DNA from: Cherax quadricarinatus
Lineage: Eukaryota; Arthropoda; Malacostraca; Decapoda; Parastacidae
DNA: 64,000 nt
Direction: 5' to 3'
Assembly: GCF_038502225.1 (NCBI RefSeq)
Contig: NW_027196449.1
Span: forward strand, 1-64,000
A model generated the notes under the pieces. It was not told where the DNA came from and made no database searches. It worked only from the letters and a program-made list of their open reading frames with translations. This document shows, in pieces, positions 40,340 through 52,086 of the stretch; within the stretch, counting starts at the first letter, position 1, and every line of letters starts with the position of its first letter. The translations under genes and the position numbers were made by a program.

Positions 40340-41607
40340 TTTTCTATTTTTTGTTAACATTGGCCGTTTCCCACCGAGCACGGTGACCCAAAAAGAAGAA
40401 ATACTTTCATTATCATTAACCCCATCACTGCCTTTCCAGAGGCATGCCTACACTACAGCTAAAAAAAAAAAAACTGCAACATAACAACAGCTCTCCTTCA
40501 GGCTACAGGGTACTTCCCACGTCCAGGATTCGGTCAGGCTAACCGGTTTCCCTGAATCCCTTTATAAATGTTACGTTGCTCACACTCCAACAGCGTATCA
40601 AGTCATAAAAAAACACACATGCTTGCTGGAAGTCTAAACCCCTCGCACACCTTTACCCCCTTCCTCCCACCTTTCCTAGGACAACCCCTTAATCTGCCTT
40701 CCTTTCACTACATATTTATACACCCTCCAAGTCATTCTATTTTCTTACATCTCTTCCCAACACCCGAGCATTCACTTCTCTTACAACCCCATTTATAAAT
40801 AGTATGTTGAACCACCATGGTGACATCACGCATCCCTGACTAAGGCCTACTTTTACTGGGAAATATTCCCCCTCTCTCTTACTCATTCTAACTCGAGCTT
40901 CACTGTTCATGCAAAAACTCTTAACTGCTTTCAGTAACCTACTACTTATTCCATATATTTGCAACATCTGCAAATATCATATGCATTTTCCAAAGCCATA
41001 AATGCAATGAAAACCACTTTATCCTTATATAAATACAGTCTATCTATATGCTTCACTGTAAACACCTGATCTACAAACCCCCTACCCTTCCTAAAGTCAA
41101 CTTGCTCATCTGCAGTCTTACTCTTAATTCTTTCAATAATAAATCTACAATACAGTTTACCAGTTATACTCAACAGGCTTATTCCTCTATAATTTCTACA
41201 CTCTTTTGTCTCCTTTGCCTTTATATAAATGAACTATGCATCTTCTCTGCCAATCCCTAGGTACCTCCCCCTCTTCCAAACATTAAATAAAAGCACCAAC
41301 CATTCCAAAATTATATCCCCACCTGCTTTTAACATTTGTCTTTATCTCGTCAACCCAGCCGTTGTACCCCCCTTTTAATTTACCCACTGCCTCACACACC
41401 TTCCCCACACTCGCAACTGGCTCTTCCTCACTCCTACATGTTATACCTCCCTGCCCAATGCACGAAATCACAGCTTCCCTATCTTCTTCAACATTTAGCA
41501 GTTTCTCAAAATATTCCCTTCAACTCTCCAACTAATAACTCTCCTATTTTTAACTGTCAAGTCCACTCATTCCCTAGGCTCTCTCGTCTTATTAAACTCG
41601 CTCCAAA

Positions 41608-41655
41608 TTATTTTTATAATCAAAAAGAAGCGCTAAGCCACAAGGACTATACAGC
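41608..41655 (-). mobile_element. 48-bp 5'-truncated tail of the I-like LINE, 13-bp TSD
   Basis: The reverse complement is the family 3' end (CCTTGTGGCTTAGCGCTTCT then TTATAA). It is flanked by AACTCGCTCCAAA at 41595-41607 and 41656-41668. The empty site can be read directly in the paralogous RTE copies near 2425 and 26680, which confirms the duplication. Confidence 0.93.
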
Positions 41656-42194
41656 AACTCGCTCCAAAACTTTTTCTTATTCTCGGCAAAATTTGTTAAC
41701 ATCTTGCCCACTCTCTCATTTGCTCTCCTTTTACATTCTTTCATCACTCTCTTAACCTCTCTTCTCTCTGTATACTCCCTCCTCCTTGTATCACTTCTAC
41801 TTCATAAAAATCTCTCATATGCTAACTTATTCTCTTTACCTCATCATTCCACCAGTTGCTCTTCTTCCCTCCTGCACCCACTTTCCTGTAACCACAAACT
41901 TCTGCTTAACACTAACACTACATTCTTAAATCTACCCCATACATCTTCAACTTCATTGCCTATACTCTCACTAGTCGATCTTCCTTCCAATAGTTGTTTA
42001 TATCTTACCCTAACTGCCTCCTCTAGTTTATCAACCTTCACCTCTCTCTTATTTGCTGATGCCATTCTCCTTGCATCCCATCAACCTCTTACTCTCACTG
42101 CATTATTATCAAAACCAAGCAGTTAACCCACTAAGGTCATACAGTACTGCTAATCTCACTGTAGCTACAACTATGATTTGATACATCTGTGTCC

Positions 42195-42325
42195 CATTTA
42201 CATAGGGAAGTGAAAAAGAATTCTTCCTCCGTAAGCCACGTGTGTCGTAAGAGGTGACTAAAATGTCGGGAACAAAGGGCTGGTAACCCCCTCTGTATAA
42301 ATTACTAAATTTATTAAGAAAAGTC
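42195..42325 (+). mobile_element. RTE 5' UTR fragment in reverse orientation
   Basis: About 130 bp (GGGAAGTG...TCCTCCGTAAGCCACG...GTAAGAGGTGACTAAAATG) matches the RTE 5' UTR but on the opposite strand to the surrounding minus-strand RTE copy. It replaces about 25 bp of the endonuclease region and has no 3' tail. Confidence 0.7.
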
Positions 42326-42935
42326 TACCCATATCTTTTATCTACCGATACATAGTCCAACAAACTACTTTCATTACACCTTACATGATATCATGTATAC
42401 TTATCCTTTTTTTTTATTTTCTTAAAATGTGTATTACCAAACCCCTTTCTATACAAAGTTCAAAGGCCCCAAATTATTATTTACCCCAAATATACCTAGC
42501 ACATTCTCTATAACTATTCCTCCCACTTTAGCATTCATGTCCCCTGTCACAATAACTCTCGCTTCCCAAACACTCGCTTAACATCTCCCAAAACCTACCT
42601 CTCTCCCTCCACTCTTCTCCAGGTGCATACACTTATTATAACCCACTTTTTTGCATCCAACCCTTATTTTAAACCACATAATCCTTGAATTTATGCATTT
42701 ATATTCCCTCTTCTCCTTCCATAATTAATCCTTCAACATTATTGCTACCCCTTCCTAACTCTGATACTCTTGATTTAATCCTAGTTATTTCTCCCCAAAA
42801 ACTTCCCTACCCCTTTCAGCTTTGTTTCACTTAGGACATCCAACCTCATTTCATTCATAACATTGGTAATCATCTCTCTTCTCTTATCTACAATACATAT
42901 TCAAATATTGCAACTTTATAAAGTTTTTCTTCTTA

Positions 42936-43475
42936 TCTTTATTTGTATAAGAAAAATCACAAATTGTATAACTGAAAATTTATATTTCAAGTGTTGGTCA
43001 TAACATAAAATGTGATATTTTTACATCCTCTACTTTTTTCTGCATATTTTACAGTGCTAGACAGCATTAGCACAACAAATGCTAATAAAAATATATAGGA
43101 TATTGAGTGGACAGGTACTTAGATTTAAACAAAGTTCTATTAACACTTCAGATTTTTCCTTCACTTTATGTGGTATTGCTCAGTGCTTCCAGTAATTTGT
43201 TACATGCAAAATATTTTAACTTGATATTTTAACAATATCTCTATAAATATCACTATAAAAAACTAGTTTATAATGACATTCATCAGAAAGAATAACCATA
43301 AAAAAAAATTGTGGTGGGAAATACAACAAGCATACTGTATTGTGAATGCAGTTCTATGGTTAGTTCTTAATTTAATCATTCTGCATCAAGTCAAAAAACA
43401 ATGAACAAGGAGCCAGATAGTCATGTTGTGCCCCCAAAGTCGGAAGCAAGAGTGGAGCGAGGCGGGAAATACAGG
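42936..43475. other. AT-rich spacer
   Basis: No gene, LINE or TIR pair seen. Confidence 0.4.
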
Positions 43476-43560
43476 CGCTCCTTGACTTATGGTGGAGTTA
43501 TGTTCTGATGAAACCATTGCAAGTTGAAAATATTTTAAGTCTAATATGAATGTATGGCAT
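43476..43560. mobile_element. Tigger-like DNA transposon end, partial
   Basis: TA followed by CAGGCGCTCCTTGACTTATG resembles the CAGGCGGTCCCCGACTTA type of Tc1/mariner (Tigger/pogo) terminus. No matching right end is found; the RTE copy begins soon after. Confidence 0.45.
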
Positions 43561-43646
43561 GATAAGCAAATAAATAAGCACTGTCACTGAATAAGTAAAT
43601 AAAAAATAATTACTGTAACTAAATACCAGTACTGAAAAGTAAATAT

Positions 43647-45863
43647 ATGAATACAAGTTTACAAGCGTACGAGAGGTTTTTACAAAGCAGAAGTGCTATA
43701 AGAAGAGCAGAGTATATGGAGAGTAAAAGAAAGGTGAAGAGAGTGGTGAGAGAGTGCAAAAGGAGAGCAGATGAAAGAGTGGGAGAGGCACTGTCAAGAA
43801 ATTTTAATGAAAATAAGAAAAAATTTTGGAGTGAGTTAAACAAGTTAAGAAAGCCTAGGGAAAGTATGGATTTGTCAGTTAAAAACAGAGTAGGGGAGTT
43901 AGTAGATGGGGAGAGGGAGGTATTAGGTAGATGGCGAGAATATTTTGAGGAACTTTTAAATGTTGAGGAAGAAAGGGAGGCGGTAATTTCATGCACTGGC
44001 CAGGGAGGTATACCATCTTTTAGGAGTGAAGAAGAGCAGAATGTAAGTGTGGTGGAGGTACGTGAGGCATTACGTAGAATGAAAGGGGGTAAAGCAGCTG
44101 GAACTGATGCGATCATGACAGAAATGTTAAAAGCAGGGGGGGATATAGTGTTGGAGTGGTTGGTACTTTTGTTTAATAAATGTATGAAAGAGGGGAAGGT
44201 ACCTAGGGATTGGCGGAGAGCATGTATAGTCCCTTTATATAAAGGGAAAGGGGACAAAAGAGATTGTAAAAATTATAGAGGAATAAGTTTACTGAGTATA
44301 CCAGGAAAAGTATACGGTAGGGTTATAATTGAAAGAATTAGAGGTAAGACAGAATGTAGGATTGCGGATGAGCAGGGAGCCTTCAGAGTGGGTAGGGGAT
44401 GTGTAGATCAAGTGTTTACATTGAAGCATATATGTGAACAGTATTTAGATAAAGGTAGGGAAGTTTTTATTGCATTTATGGATTTAGAAAAGGCATATGA
44501 TAGAGTGGATAGAGGAGCAATGTCGCAGATGTTGCAAGTATATGGAATAGGTGGTAAGTTACTAAATGCTGTAAAGAGCTTTTATGAGGATAGTGAGGCT
44601 CAGGTTAGGGTATGTAGAAAAGAGGGAGAATACTTCCCGGTAAAAGTAGGTCTTAGACAGGGATGTGTAATGTCACCATGGTTGTTTAATATATTTATAG
44701 ATGGGGTTGTAAAAGAAGTAAATGCTAGGGTGTTCGGGAGAGGGGGTGGGATTAAATTATGGGGAATCAAATTCAAAATGGGAACTGACACTGTTACTTT
44801 TTGCTGATGATACTGTGCTTATGGGAGAGTCTAAAGAAAAATTGCAAAGGTTAGTGGATGAGTTTGAGAATGTGTGTAAAGGTAGAAAGTTGAAAGTGAA
44901 CATAGAAAAGAGTAAGGTGATGAGGGTATCAAATGATTTAGATAAAGAAAAATTGGATATCAAATTGGGGAGGAGGAGTATGGAAGAAGTGAATGTTTTC
45001 AGAATTGATGAGGGAAAAAAGGTGAGTGGTGCGTTGAGGTATATGTGGAGTCAAAAAACGTTATCTATGGAGGCAAAGAAGGGAATGTATGAAAGTATAG
45101 TAGTACCAACACTCTTATATGGATGTGAAGCTTGGGTGGTAAATGCAGCAGCGAGGAGACGGTTGGAGGCAGTGGAGATGTCCTGTCTAAGGGCAATGTG
45201 TGGTGTAAATATTATGCAGAAAATTCGGAGTGTGGAGATTAGGAGAAGGTGTGGAGTTAATAAAAGCATTAGTCAGAGGGCAGAAGAGGGGTTGTTGAGG
45301 TGGTTTGGTCATTTAGAGAGAATGGATCAAAGTAGAATGACATGGAAAGCATATAAATCTATAGGGGAAGGAAGGAGGGGTAGGGGTCGTTCTTGAAAGG
45401 GTTGGAAAGAGGGGGTAAAGGAGGTTTTGTGGGCAAGGGGCTTGGACTTCCAGCAAGCGTGCATGAGCGTGTTAGATAGGAGTGAATGGAGACGAATGAT
45501 ACTTGGGACCTGACGATCTGTTGGAGTGTGAGCAGGGTAATATTTAGTGAAGGGATTCAGGGAAACCGGTTATTTTCATATAGTCGGACTTGAGTCCTAG
45601 AAATGGGAAGTACAATGCCTGCACTTTAAAGGAGGGGTTTGGGATATTGGCAGTTTGGAGGGATATGTTGTGTATCTTTATATGTGTATGCTTCTAAACT
45701 GTTGTATTCTGAGCACCTCTGCAAAAGCAGTGATAATGTGTGAGTGTGGTGAAAGTGTTGAATGATGATGAAAGTATTTTCTTTTTGGGGATTTTCTTTC
45801 TTTTTTGGGTCACCCTGCCTCGGTGGGAGACGGCCGACTTGTTGAAAAAAAAAAAAAAAAAAA
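43647..45863 (+). pseudogene. RTE-type retrotransposon, 5'-truncated copy 3
   Basis: Lacks the endonuclease. RT coding runs in one frame to about 44745 (MDLEKAYDRVD present). A one-base insertion in a G run then shifts the frame; FADD lies at about 44800 in the next frame. A 63-bp in-frame deletion removes the YLGVDVSADG segment near 45003, and a CGA-to-TGA stop lies at 45394-45396. The 3' UTR ends CGGCCGACTTGTTG plus a poly(A) at 45845-45863. It belongs to the poly(A)-tailed RTE subfamily. Confidence 0.88.
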
Positions 45864-46273
45864 GTTTTATTTATAGGATAATGTCAACTGAATGTGCATC
45901 TCCATCGCACCATCAAAGATGAAATATCACAAGTCAAACCACTGTAAAGCAAGAAGCATCTGTAGTAGTAGGGAGATGTACATTCACAGGTTCATAACAT
46001 GTGCACTTTTGTCCAGCTGGCTGGCAGGCAGTGGAGGGAGGCATCATGACTTGATTGTGCATAAATTATTTTCTCATTTGTTTTTGACTAACTGCATTTA
46101 TTTTTTTGGAACATGACCATTTGGTGCCCATCTGGTATTGGCATTTTTATAATTTTTTGGCAAAAAAAAAAAAAAAAAAAAAAAAAAGGATTTTTTCCGT
46201 GATTTTGTATTGTATGGGGATTACAATTAAATTTTTAACTTTCTTCTGTTTTTCAACCAAAATCTTTTATTTA
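45864..46273. other. Spacer with A26-type homopolymer
   Basis: Non-coding. It contains a long A run (about 46162-46188) of unknown origin, possibly the tail of an unrecognised retroposon. Confidence 0.45.
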
Positions 46274-46490
46274 CAGTAAACACTTGACATAACGGAGTAA
46301 TAGGGCATGTCCGATGTATCATAATAATGCTAAAAATAGCAAAAAATGCACTAAAGTACTCTATAGCTATTATAATACTGTAAATACAATTTACTGATAA
46401 ATCAACTTTGAACATAAATAATTAAAAGTACAATTTACCCAGGAGATTTTACCCATACTTTTAAAAGTCCATTATATTGAGAGTTTACTG
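46274..46490. mobile_element. Tc1/mariner-type (Tigger-like) MITE
   Basis: 217 bp between TA dinucleotides (46272-46273 and 46491-46492). TIRs CAGTAAACACTTGACATAAC and CAGTAAACTCTCAATATAAT are imperfect but clear. No coding capacity. Confidence 0.8.
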
Positions 46491-46765
46491 TATTTGACTA
46501 TGACCATTTTATACACGAATGGTAAACTCCTATTTTTTGGTAAACAAACGTGGACTTTACAGGATCTGAGAATGAATCCCTATGTTGTATTAGCTGGGGT
46601 TATGAGGTCATGGACCAGCACTCCATCTACCACATAAAGCAAGGAGGACGTGTAATTAATTAAAATTGTACTCTGTCAGCTTAACCTAAGCATTTATAAA
46701 TTTTCTGCAAGGCTATAAGATTTTCATAAATAATAATATTCTATGCTTTGTAATATTGTACAGAG

Positions 46766-47057
46766 GTAAAAGGACACAAGTGCAACTAATGGGACATTTT
46801 TATTGTGGCAACGTTTCGCTCTACAGGAGCTTCATCAAGCCATTACAAACAGTATATAGACACAGAGGGTATATATAGGCTTAGAGTGAGATGTAATACT
46901 AGTGATAGTAGTAATATTAATTGTAGTAGTAGTAGTAGTACTATTACAACTAATATTACTACATCAAAACGTTGCCACAATAAAATGTCACATTAGTTGC
47001 ACTTGTGTCTTTTTACCTAACATATTGTTGGTAATTCTACCAACATTAATATATTAC
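46766..47057. repeat. Foldback repeat copy with 9-bp flanking duplication
   Basis: Arms start GACACAAGTGCAACTAATG and GTGGCAACGTTTCGCTC. The right arm is the reverse complement (AACGTTGCCACAATAAAATG...GTTGCACTTGTGTC). The loop holds TAGTAGTAGTA repeats. TGTACAGAG flanks it at 46757-46765 and 47058-47066. A further copy of the right flank follows in tandem. Confidence 0.8.
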
Positions 47058-47066
47058 TGTACAGAG

Positions 47067-47465
47067 TTTAGCATTATACCAACATTAATACAATACTGTA
47101 CAGAGTTTAGTATTATAATAAATTTTCTTTTGCATTATCTTTTGTCTACTCTGAGATAGCGTTCACAATACGAGTTCCACCAGGATCAAGACTGGTGTAC
47201 GTGTACTACACCTTCAGATTTAAACCTACATACTCTACAGTATTTTATTGTGAGTACATATTGCTGATATGAGAAACATAAAAAAATGTTACATTGTGGT
47301 AAGACAAAATTAGTCATCTGTAAGGTCAAATATATAGTAACATATAAAATAGATCTTTCAGAATATTGTGCAATAATTATATATCTATTTGGAAAAGGAT
47401 GACTTTCCAGATCTTGGTCCCGCCTCAACTTCCAATGAACTTGCATAATTAAACCCCTATCATAT
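47067..47465. other. Unassigned spacer
   Basis: Includes a tandem copy of the preceding flank (TACTGTACAGAGTTTAG). No coding sequence. Confidence 0.4.
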
Positions 47466-47469
47466 TTAA

Positions 47470-48543
47470 CCCTTTCAGGGTCCAAGGCCCAAATCTGGAG
47501 TCACGCACCAGTGTCCAAGAATTTAAAAAAAAAAAAATTGTTATTTTTTCTTATGAAATCGTAGAGAATCTTTTTGTGAAGGTAATAAAACAAAAAGTAC
47601 GAAATTTGGTGGAAAATTGACGAAATTATGCTCTCGCGAATTTTGATGTGTCAGCGACATTTACGAATCGGCGATTTTGCCGACTTTGACTCCCATTTTA
47701 GGCCAATTACATTATTCCAGTCAACCAAATTCTTAGCTATTTCACTAGTATTACTTCTATTCTATCGATTGAGCACAAGAAATCGCCAAGTCAACTGTTT
47801 CAACTACAAAATAAAGTGATCGGAAATTGTTAATTTGGCCAATTTAACACAAAGTTCAAAATATTCCAATTTCAAAATAGGGTCCAGAATAAACAATGTA
47901 GGCATTACTGGCACTAAACTAACGTTTCCTCTGTTCATTAGTTATGTTTTGAGGCTTTACAAATAAATTCCATTTTGATTTTTTATTCACATAATGAATT
48001 TTTATTCACACCAAAAAATAGAAGATTTACTGTTATGCAATACTGTAATAATTGTATAAATATCATCACCATATTTGTGAACGTATATTAGACCCACCAG
48101 CTGACGTGTATTAGACGTGTGAGGTCGTTTGTTTACTCTTGAATATCGGCAAAAATTTAACATTTCCGCTACTTTGAGCTCAGTTTCAAGCCATTTCCAG
48201 TGCTAAAACCAATCAAAATCATCTCTATTTCTGTAATATGTCTTCCATTCTATCAAATGAGACCAAGAAATCGCAAATACAACTATAAAAAACATACGAA
48301 AAAACACTGCAAAGTTGCTGTTTTAATTGAAAAATCATGATTTAAGTTTTTTCTCTCATTATACACAGTGTGCTGCAGGATCTGTTTTATGTGGTGCACA
48401 CATACCACATAGATGTATTCTCTCATATCTAGGCCCAAATGTACCACTCACAGTTTATCAGAGTGAGCTGAGCTCATGGCGTAGATCTATGGTTTGGACC
48501 CTGAACGTAAAGCCGTAGATCTACGGGACGGACCCTGAAAGGG
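47470..48543. mobile_element. piggyBac-type MITE, TTAA-flanked
   Basis: 1074 bp between TTAA duplications (47466-47469 and 48544-48547). TIR CCCTTTCAGGGTCC is present at both ends. Subterminal sequence (an A-rich run followed by TTATTTTTTCTTATGAAA) matches the left end of the coding piggyBac element at 52087-54892, so it is probably mobilised by that family. No ORF. Confidence 0.88.
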
Positions 48544-48947
48544 TTAATTCTGATCCCTTCAATGGAGTTTGCTTCTGAACATTGCTTGGCTCATTCCACT
48601 TCTTTATTAGTCCTGTGTTTGGGGAATATTTCTTAATATTCCTGTGGCCAATATGTGTAATTTTCAATCTTGCCACTTTGTTCTTTTTGGTAACCTAGAT
48701 GATGAAACTATAACTGTCTATGCTCCATAGTATTTTGTATGTCGTGATCATTTCAGTTTAAAAACCCGAGTCCAAAATAAACACTGAAGGCATTCCAGCC
48801 ACTAAAGCAACTTGTCCTCTGTTCATTAATTATGTCCTCAGGCCTCTCCTACATAAGACTTGCCCCCCATTTTGAATCCATCATATAAGAAATCAATGTT
48901 TTACCAAAGTTCTCATAAAACATAACCAAGATTGATCAATCATAGTA

Positions 48948-49101
48948 CAGTGGACCCTCGACCAACGTTGGCATCGACTAACGTTAAATTCGACCAACGA
49001 TACGTTAACGCTAACATGTTGCCTCGACTAACGTTACAAAAACTCGGCTAACGATAATCGTTCTCGGGTACCAATTAATATTGTTAGTCGAGGGTCCACT
49101 G
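48948..49101. mobile_element. Tigger/pogo-like MITE, 154 bp
   Basis: TA at 48946-48947 and 49102-49103. TIRs are CAGTGGACCCTCGACCAACG and CAGTGGACCCTCGACTAAC. The interior repeats CGACTAACGTTA-type motifs. Non-coding. Confidence 0.88.
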
Positions 49102-49156
49102 TATAGACCATCACAAAAACTGAAGCAGACCTAGTAAAAATCTAATATTTCAGCTA

Positions 49157-49541
49157 CAGGAGGGCCCCATGTGTACAACTCCCTCTTTTCAGTGTTTCAT
49201 GTTTATGATGGCTGTCAAGTCAGCCACTGCTCATTATGTTTATGTTCTGTGCTTTTACCGCTTGTCTGCCATTATCACCATTTTCGTATAAGAGTTGTGT
49301 AAGGGAAGAACGACCCATGCCTTATCTTAAAGTATTATATGTACTGTGTATTTATTTTACTTTTTTCTTTGTTTTTTATGCCTAGCTGTACTGAGCACGT
49401 AATATAGGATACTGTAAATGTTATCAGGTGTTTTAGATGCATCCAATGATAAAAAAAAAAATAACTTTTTCCACCTGCTGGTGATTTTCACTTATTGTTT
49501 GGGATTGCAAACCTTAGAGACATACGAACAGGGACCTCCTG
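49157..49541. mobile_element. Tc1/mariner-type MITE, 385 bp
   Basis: Flanked by TA on both sides. Ends are CAGGAGGGCCCC and its near reverse complement GGGACCTCCTG. A partial homologue lies at 62810-63140. Confidence 0.78.
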
Positions 49542-49914
49542 TACTCTGAGCGCTATTTCGAGCTACTTCCTGTCCTGAAACTGATCAAAATCATCTTCAG
49601 TTCACTAATATGTTTTCCATCTGACAAATGATACCAAAAGAGTCGATAAAACCATAAAAACAATCCAAGAAAACACCTCAGTATTATTTTAACCAAACAA
49701 AAGGCAAGAGGTTTACTTTTATGATCTTGCAATGCACAAGGTAGGAATTTTTAATACTGTGCATACTCACTGCACAGACCCATCTTCTCATATCTAGACC
49801 AAAATTTACCACTAGCAGCACATTTGAGGGCGGTGTGTTAAAACACACATTAAAGTGAGAGAGAGTATCAATATTGTAAATCTACGAGGGAGACTGTGAA
49901 AGTTAAGGGTGCTA

Positions 49915-50606
49915 CTGGGAAAAGAAGGGACCCAGAAGGCAAATCATGGATATGATCGTCCATGATTAAGGTTTATTTTTCCCTTAAAAATTTAACAAAG
50001 GGTGGGAAGGTAAGGGGAGGAAATAAGGGCAGCTCGAGGGACACCCAAAAAAGTGACTATGTATAATCCCACTCTGTATCCATAGAGTACCCTTGGCATG
50101 GCTTGCAGTTCTGATGTTGTATGGAAACTGCTCTCTGCCTCACTCTTCATGCCAGTAAACCAACAGACCAGGATGGCTCCTTGAGCATCAACCAAGCCAC
50201 CTCAGCCAGCAAGAGGTATGGGTAGTCGAACATTTGCCAAGAGTCATACCCCGTTAGGCTGCCACCTCCCGGAACCAACAGGACAGGCAGCCTCTAGGAA
50301 TATTTTATCACTTGACACGCAAAACCACCGACCAGAACTCCAGAGAGCAGCTCAACGCATTCCTAGATGATCCAATTGCCACCGACTGAAGTCCTCGATA
50401 GAATGAGACAGATGATAGTTTTCTTTCCCTCAACCTATGAGCTATAATTTACAAGAATACTCCAAAAAATGGATGGGTAGGAGAAGGGAAGGTAAGTAAG
50501 AGGTAGGGAGGGGTGGGATCAATTAGATTTGATCCAAGGAAGGAGACAAGGGGTCCAATTCCTTGGATCAAGAGCCTCTTCACCTCGACGAGGGACTCCC
50601 TTTCAA
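49915..50606 (-). mobile_element. I-like LINE 5' UTR fragment, right part supported
   Basis: The part at about 50455-50606 aligns with the reverse complement of 10204-10345 (AAGAGCCTCTTCACC, GGAAGGAGAC, GGGGTGGGAT). The left part, 49915-50454, holds no recognised coding sequence; it may belong to the same element but I cannot support that. Confidence 0.5.
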
Positions 50607-50609
50607 GGG

Positions 50610-50741
50610 AACCCACCACACAGACCCATTTTCTCATGTCTAAGGTAAAATTTACTGTTCAAGATCATATCTGAGAGCACTATATAGATGATGCAAGCAA
50701 CACTGGCATCATATATCTACATGGGAGATGGTGAAAGGGTT
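50610..50741. mobile_element. piggyBac-type MITE right end fragment
   Basis: CACAGACCCATTTTCTCATG...TCTACATGGGAGATGGTGAAAGGGTTAA corresponds to the right ends at 48395-48547 and 49770-49908. Confidence 0.65.
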
Positions 50742-51368
50742 AAGGATGTCTTTCTTCAGCTGTTTGAGTTTTTCACCCATAAATTGTACTGTTATCACTG
50801 TCCCCTTCCTCATTTCCAGCTTCTTACTTGCAACCCTCTTCAGTTTTTATTCTCCTCATTATTTCGGCATCATCTGCAACCAAGAGTTGTATATGTAGGA
50901 GTTAACTTACAAACATTTACAATAACTTTTCTAAGTAATCACTGATCACACCAACTAACATAGAAATTTTTTTCTCATAGCTCAGTCTGCATGAATTTCA
51001 TTCAAGAACTAAAATGCTGTCCTGTAACTCAAACAGACTTATTATTTTTTTTTTCTAAAACAAAATAACCACGATACATATATAGTTTCAAAACTCTAAA
51101 TACTGAATATATTTAATAACCTTCCTGTCTATGAATAATGCTGCAGTTCCATTCAAAATTTTTATATAGAGAACGATGCAGGTACAAAATATTTCAGAAT
51201 ATTACGAACATCAACTTACCCAGAATAAAACCTAAGTAAATCAGAATATGAAAGAAGTTATATTTCCTTCACTACCTGCATGGCATTCATGCTGAGCATT
51301 CATTTCCACTTGGACACTGGAGGTAAATTTTGTTCCAAAATCAATGTCGTCATGACACCGATAGCTCA
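50742..51368. other. 3' flank of the zinc-finger gene
   Basis: No gene seen. A minus-strand AATAAA at 50851-50846 lies about 520 nt beyond the zinc-finger stop codon and could be its poly(A) signal; this is weak evidence. Confidence 0.4.
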
Positions 51369-51788
51369 CTATATTTCTTTTGTCTTGTCTTGTCTTCTTA
51401 TTCCTTTGTTTTTTATGGATTCCTTGTTACAACAATTATCTTCTAAATCTTTTTCTTCCTTGGATTTGTAATCAACATATCTGACTACTAGATAATTTTC
51501 TTCCCCGAAATCCTCATAACTATAAATGTCTTCAATATTCTTTGTTTCCTGAGAGTACTCATCACTGTAGCTTTCTTTTAAATCCTTGGATTCCTGGACA
51601 CTACAGTTATCTTCTGTATCATTTGTTTCCTTTGATTCCTCATCACTGTAGTAGACAGACAAAAAGCTATTAATATCTTTACGCATGACTCCTTTGTCTT
51701 TACGAGTTCTTCGAGGCTTTTTTGATATAGAAGTGTAGTTTCGCTTGTAGCCTGGGCTATGAGTTTTTGTGTGATACATTAACTTTTG
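51369..51788 (-). CDS. C2H2 zinc-finger gene, terminal exon
   Basis: Minus strand: the acceptor TATATTTTGCAG precedes CAA AAG TTA ATG TAT CAC ACA, and 139 codons run to TAG at 51371-51369. The first residues QKLMYHTKTH supply the HX3H half of a C2H2 finger. They join in phase 0 to exon 62428-62530, giving CX2CX12HX3H exactly. The rest is a basic patch (KKPRRTRKDKG), possibly a nuclear localisation signal, then an acidic Ser/Glu/Asp/Tyr-rich tail with repeats of the form ESKDLKESYSDE. This suggests a DNA-binding nuclear protein with an acidic C-terminus. The gene identity is unknown. Confidence 0.75.
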   Translation of the reverse strand, partial: QKLMYHTKTHSPGYKRNYTSISKKPRRTRKDKGVMRKDINSFLSVYYSDEESKETNDTEDNCSVQESKDLKESYSDEYSQETKNIEDIYSYEDFGEENYLVVRYVDYKSKEEKDLEDNCCNKESIKNKGIRRQDKTKEI

Positions 51789-51791
51789 CTG

Positions 51792-52082
51792 CAAAATATA
51801 AAAAACACATTAGACCATTCTGAATATGAAAAATATCCTTCTGTACACTAGACTACCACAGAGTAAATAATGCTGATTTAAGACTGTTTTCAGTGCAACT
51901 AAATGGAACAGTGTAATATTACAAGAAATAAAGCAAACGCTTCAGTAATAACGGTGCAAAACAGTTAATTAAAAAATATTCATGAAATAAATGTATGGTT
52001 TAATTTTTAAACTGCTAGCACTTGGCACACTGTCATCCTCCCATATGGTCAATTTTTTTTTCCTAAAATCATACCAGTAGTA
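51792..52082. other. Intron of the zinc-finger gene, unassigned
   Basis: AT-rich; no repeat recognised before the TTAA of the piggyBac element. Confidence 0.4.
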
Positions 52083-52086
52083 TTAA

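Larger units (their letters stand above)
40340..42935 (-). pseudogene. RTE-type retrotransposon, old degenerate copy
   Basis: Collinear with 432-4022 from the 3' UTR (TTGGCCGTTTCCCACC at 40362) to the start of the endonuclease. It is about 1 kb shorter, with many stops and deletions. Recognisable pieces include QIYGISSRLLKAVKSF, GLSQGCVMSPWWFNI and ISCIGQGGI. It carries two later insertions, at 41608-41655 and about 42195-42325. Confidence 0.82.
48750..49908. mobile_element. piggyBac-type MITE, second copy, decayed and invaded
   Basis: Internal blocks match 47880-48540: GTCCAAAATAAACACTGAAG, CCTCTGTTCATTAATTATGT, then GATCAAAATCATC, and a decayed right end CTGTGAAAGTTAA. Two Tigger-like MITEs are inserted in it. 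Confidence 0.7.

Noticed and set aside
46162..46188. Long A run as a processed pseudogene tail
   Set aside because: No coding similarity is visible upstream, so the source cannot be supported.
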